In this document: one piece after another, positions 62,646 through 64,000 of the stretch
Position numbering within the stretch: position 1 is the stretch's first letter
Layout: each line of letters opens with the position of its first letter
DNA from: Ficedula albicollis
Lineage: Eukaryota > Chordata > Aves > Passeriformes > Muscicapidae
Reading direction: 5' to 3'
Length of the DNA: 64,000 nt
Assembly (NCBI RefSeq): GCF_000247815.1
Contig: NC_021680.1
Location: 5,807,431 to 5,871,430, forward strand
Translations under genes and position numbers: made by a program
Notes under the pieces: model-generated
Told to the model about the DNA's origin: nothing
Seen by the model: only the letters and a program-made list of their open reading frames with translations
Database searches by the model: none

Positions 62646-64000
62646 CCTTGAGCAGATCCCCACACAGGGGTTGTTCAGGGCCACGAGACAAAGGCGAGGA
62701 GATCACTTAGGAATTGCTGTCATGGGCACAATGGACTCAGGGAAAATGAAACTATATTCTGATAAGAATAGACTTAAATCATGAGAAACAAAACCCAAAC
62801 CCTAATTAAAGCAATACCTTTCCCATCCCTTCTCCCCAGGCTCCACATCACCCCTGAGTGGTGCTGGGAATGGGGAATGTGGGTATGACCAATCCACTAC
62901 AGCTGCTCCTTTCCTCACACTCTTCCCTTGTTCTGCCAGGGTTCCTCTCCATGGGCCACAAATCCTATGGAAAAAACCTGCTCCTGTGTGACTCCTTTCC
63001 ATGGGCTGCAGGGGAATCCTCCTCTCTCTCTTCTTCACTGGCAAAGAAAAAAAAAAAAAAAAAGGAAATAGAGAGAGAAAATACTTTTTTTAATTTTAAA
63101 ACTAAAAATCCTTTGAGGACAAACTGCTGATCACTTTACTTTCCTCATCCAAATTAAGAGCAAAAGGACCAAGGCCTTCAGGCAGGATCTGCTGCTTGCA
63201 TTTGTGATGTCCCAAAAAGGCTCAGAGGATTTATCATCAGTAAATCATTCCCACCCCTGGAGCACCTTCTCTCATCCCACATGCTCCTCTGTCAGCATCT
63301 TCCAGGTTGAACACCCCATTTGCCTCCAAGTCACAGCACTGGAGAAAGGGAAGAGAAGAAAAGCTTTTAAGTAGGAATTGCAACATTCCCCATTGTTTCT
63401 GTGAAAGGCAATTGTTTTAATCTTCAGATATGCTGCAAGGAAAACCTCTTTGTAAGGACTTCTGCATAGATCACAAGGCTTGCAATGCCTTTTAGGAAGA
63501 AAACAGATTTTTTCTCTGGGATAACTTAATCAGCAGGGCAGCTTCACACAGAACCTGGGCTCAGCAGAAGTTTACTGGCACTTAGGCACCTTTGGAGCTC
63601 CATTAATGTCCCCCATCCTGGAACTGCACCTTACACAGTGCAATGTTACCTGCACAACTCAGAGAAGAGGCCTGAATAAATCACATCCAAAGTTTAAGCT
63701 GGTGAAAGCAGGTAAAGCACCAGTTAAACCTATTTTTTTCCCAAATCTAATAAAATTACAGACATCAGATAAGTATAATGAGGCTAAAATTGCAATAATT
63801 GATAGCAATACACCTTCCCCCCAACACACAGAGTAAAATGTAAAAGTTTTTGTTTCAGGTAAAAACTCAATGACTTTACCATTATGTTGTAACCACTTAA
63901 TTTTGTATGTTATGACTACAGGAATTCCATTTCCAAATGTTTGTGTTTCTGTAAGCACTGGCTTTGCATGATGATAAAATAATAAAGCAACTGAAGGCAT
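62646..64000. other. no recognised feature
   Basis: Non-coding spacer to the window edge with an A run at about 63047-63063. Opposed ORFs at 63606-63836 (+) and 63659-64000 (-) overlap each other. Neither has recognisable features; the minus one runs off the window. Confidence 0.4.

Noticed and set aside
63606..64000. Opposed ORFs at the right edge (76 and 113 residues)
   Set aside because: They overlap each other, have no recognisable domain and no clear splice sites; the minus one is cut by the window edge.

Overview
This window looks like a bird nuclear genome, most likely a songbird. It holds dozens of CR1 LINE remnants truncated at the 5' end in both orientations, ERV-type LTRs with TATA boxes and AATAAA signals, simple repeats, and no continuous long genuine ORF. 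Nothing looks prokaryotic. Most of the window is intergenic or intronic, and the real content is repeats plus one broken multi-exon gene copy.

Layout. 1-20 kb: AT-rich non-coding DNA with CR1 fragments, a solo-type LTR (12958-13440), a hexanucleotide microsatellite (8112-8312) and several short tandem duplications. 20.7-24.9 kb: a GC-rich island with a 10-bp minisatellite followed by an unrecognised gene copy. Exon 1 is at 21243-21314, a 97-bp GT-AG intron follows, and exon 2 starts at 21412. Exon 2 is split by an antisense solo LTR (21522-22001), and its reading frame resumes exactly beyond the LTR. It then changes frame twice, so this copy is a pseudogene or carries sequence errors. A 187-bp fragment of a second, about 98% identical copy lies at 24690-24876 and runs straight into an Illumina adapter core and 3,364 C residues, an evident assembly artefact.

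28-49 kb: a tandem duplication next to the poly-C, long unannotatable DNA, a second poly-C (278 bp) inside an LTR-like element, a pair of candidate coding exons at 43479-43839, and a 697-bp N gap beside what looks like an LTR plus primer-binding site. 49.4-64 kb: further CR1 fragments and strikingly young tandem duplications (446-bp unit at 49857; nested units at 60033-60870).

The main biological points are the gene copy split by the LTR, with its Trp/Ser/Glu-rich repeat segment and Arg-rich tail, and the density of independent tandem duplications. The main technical points are the adapter plus poly-C insertion, the second poly-C, and the duplicated 72-bp flank around a single N. These should be masked before any annotation is trusted. 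No tRNA, rRNA, CRISPR array or complete known gene was seen.
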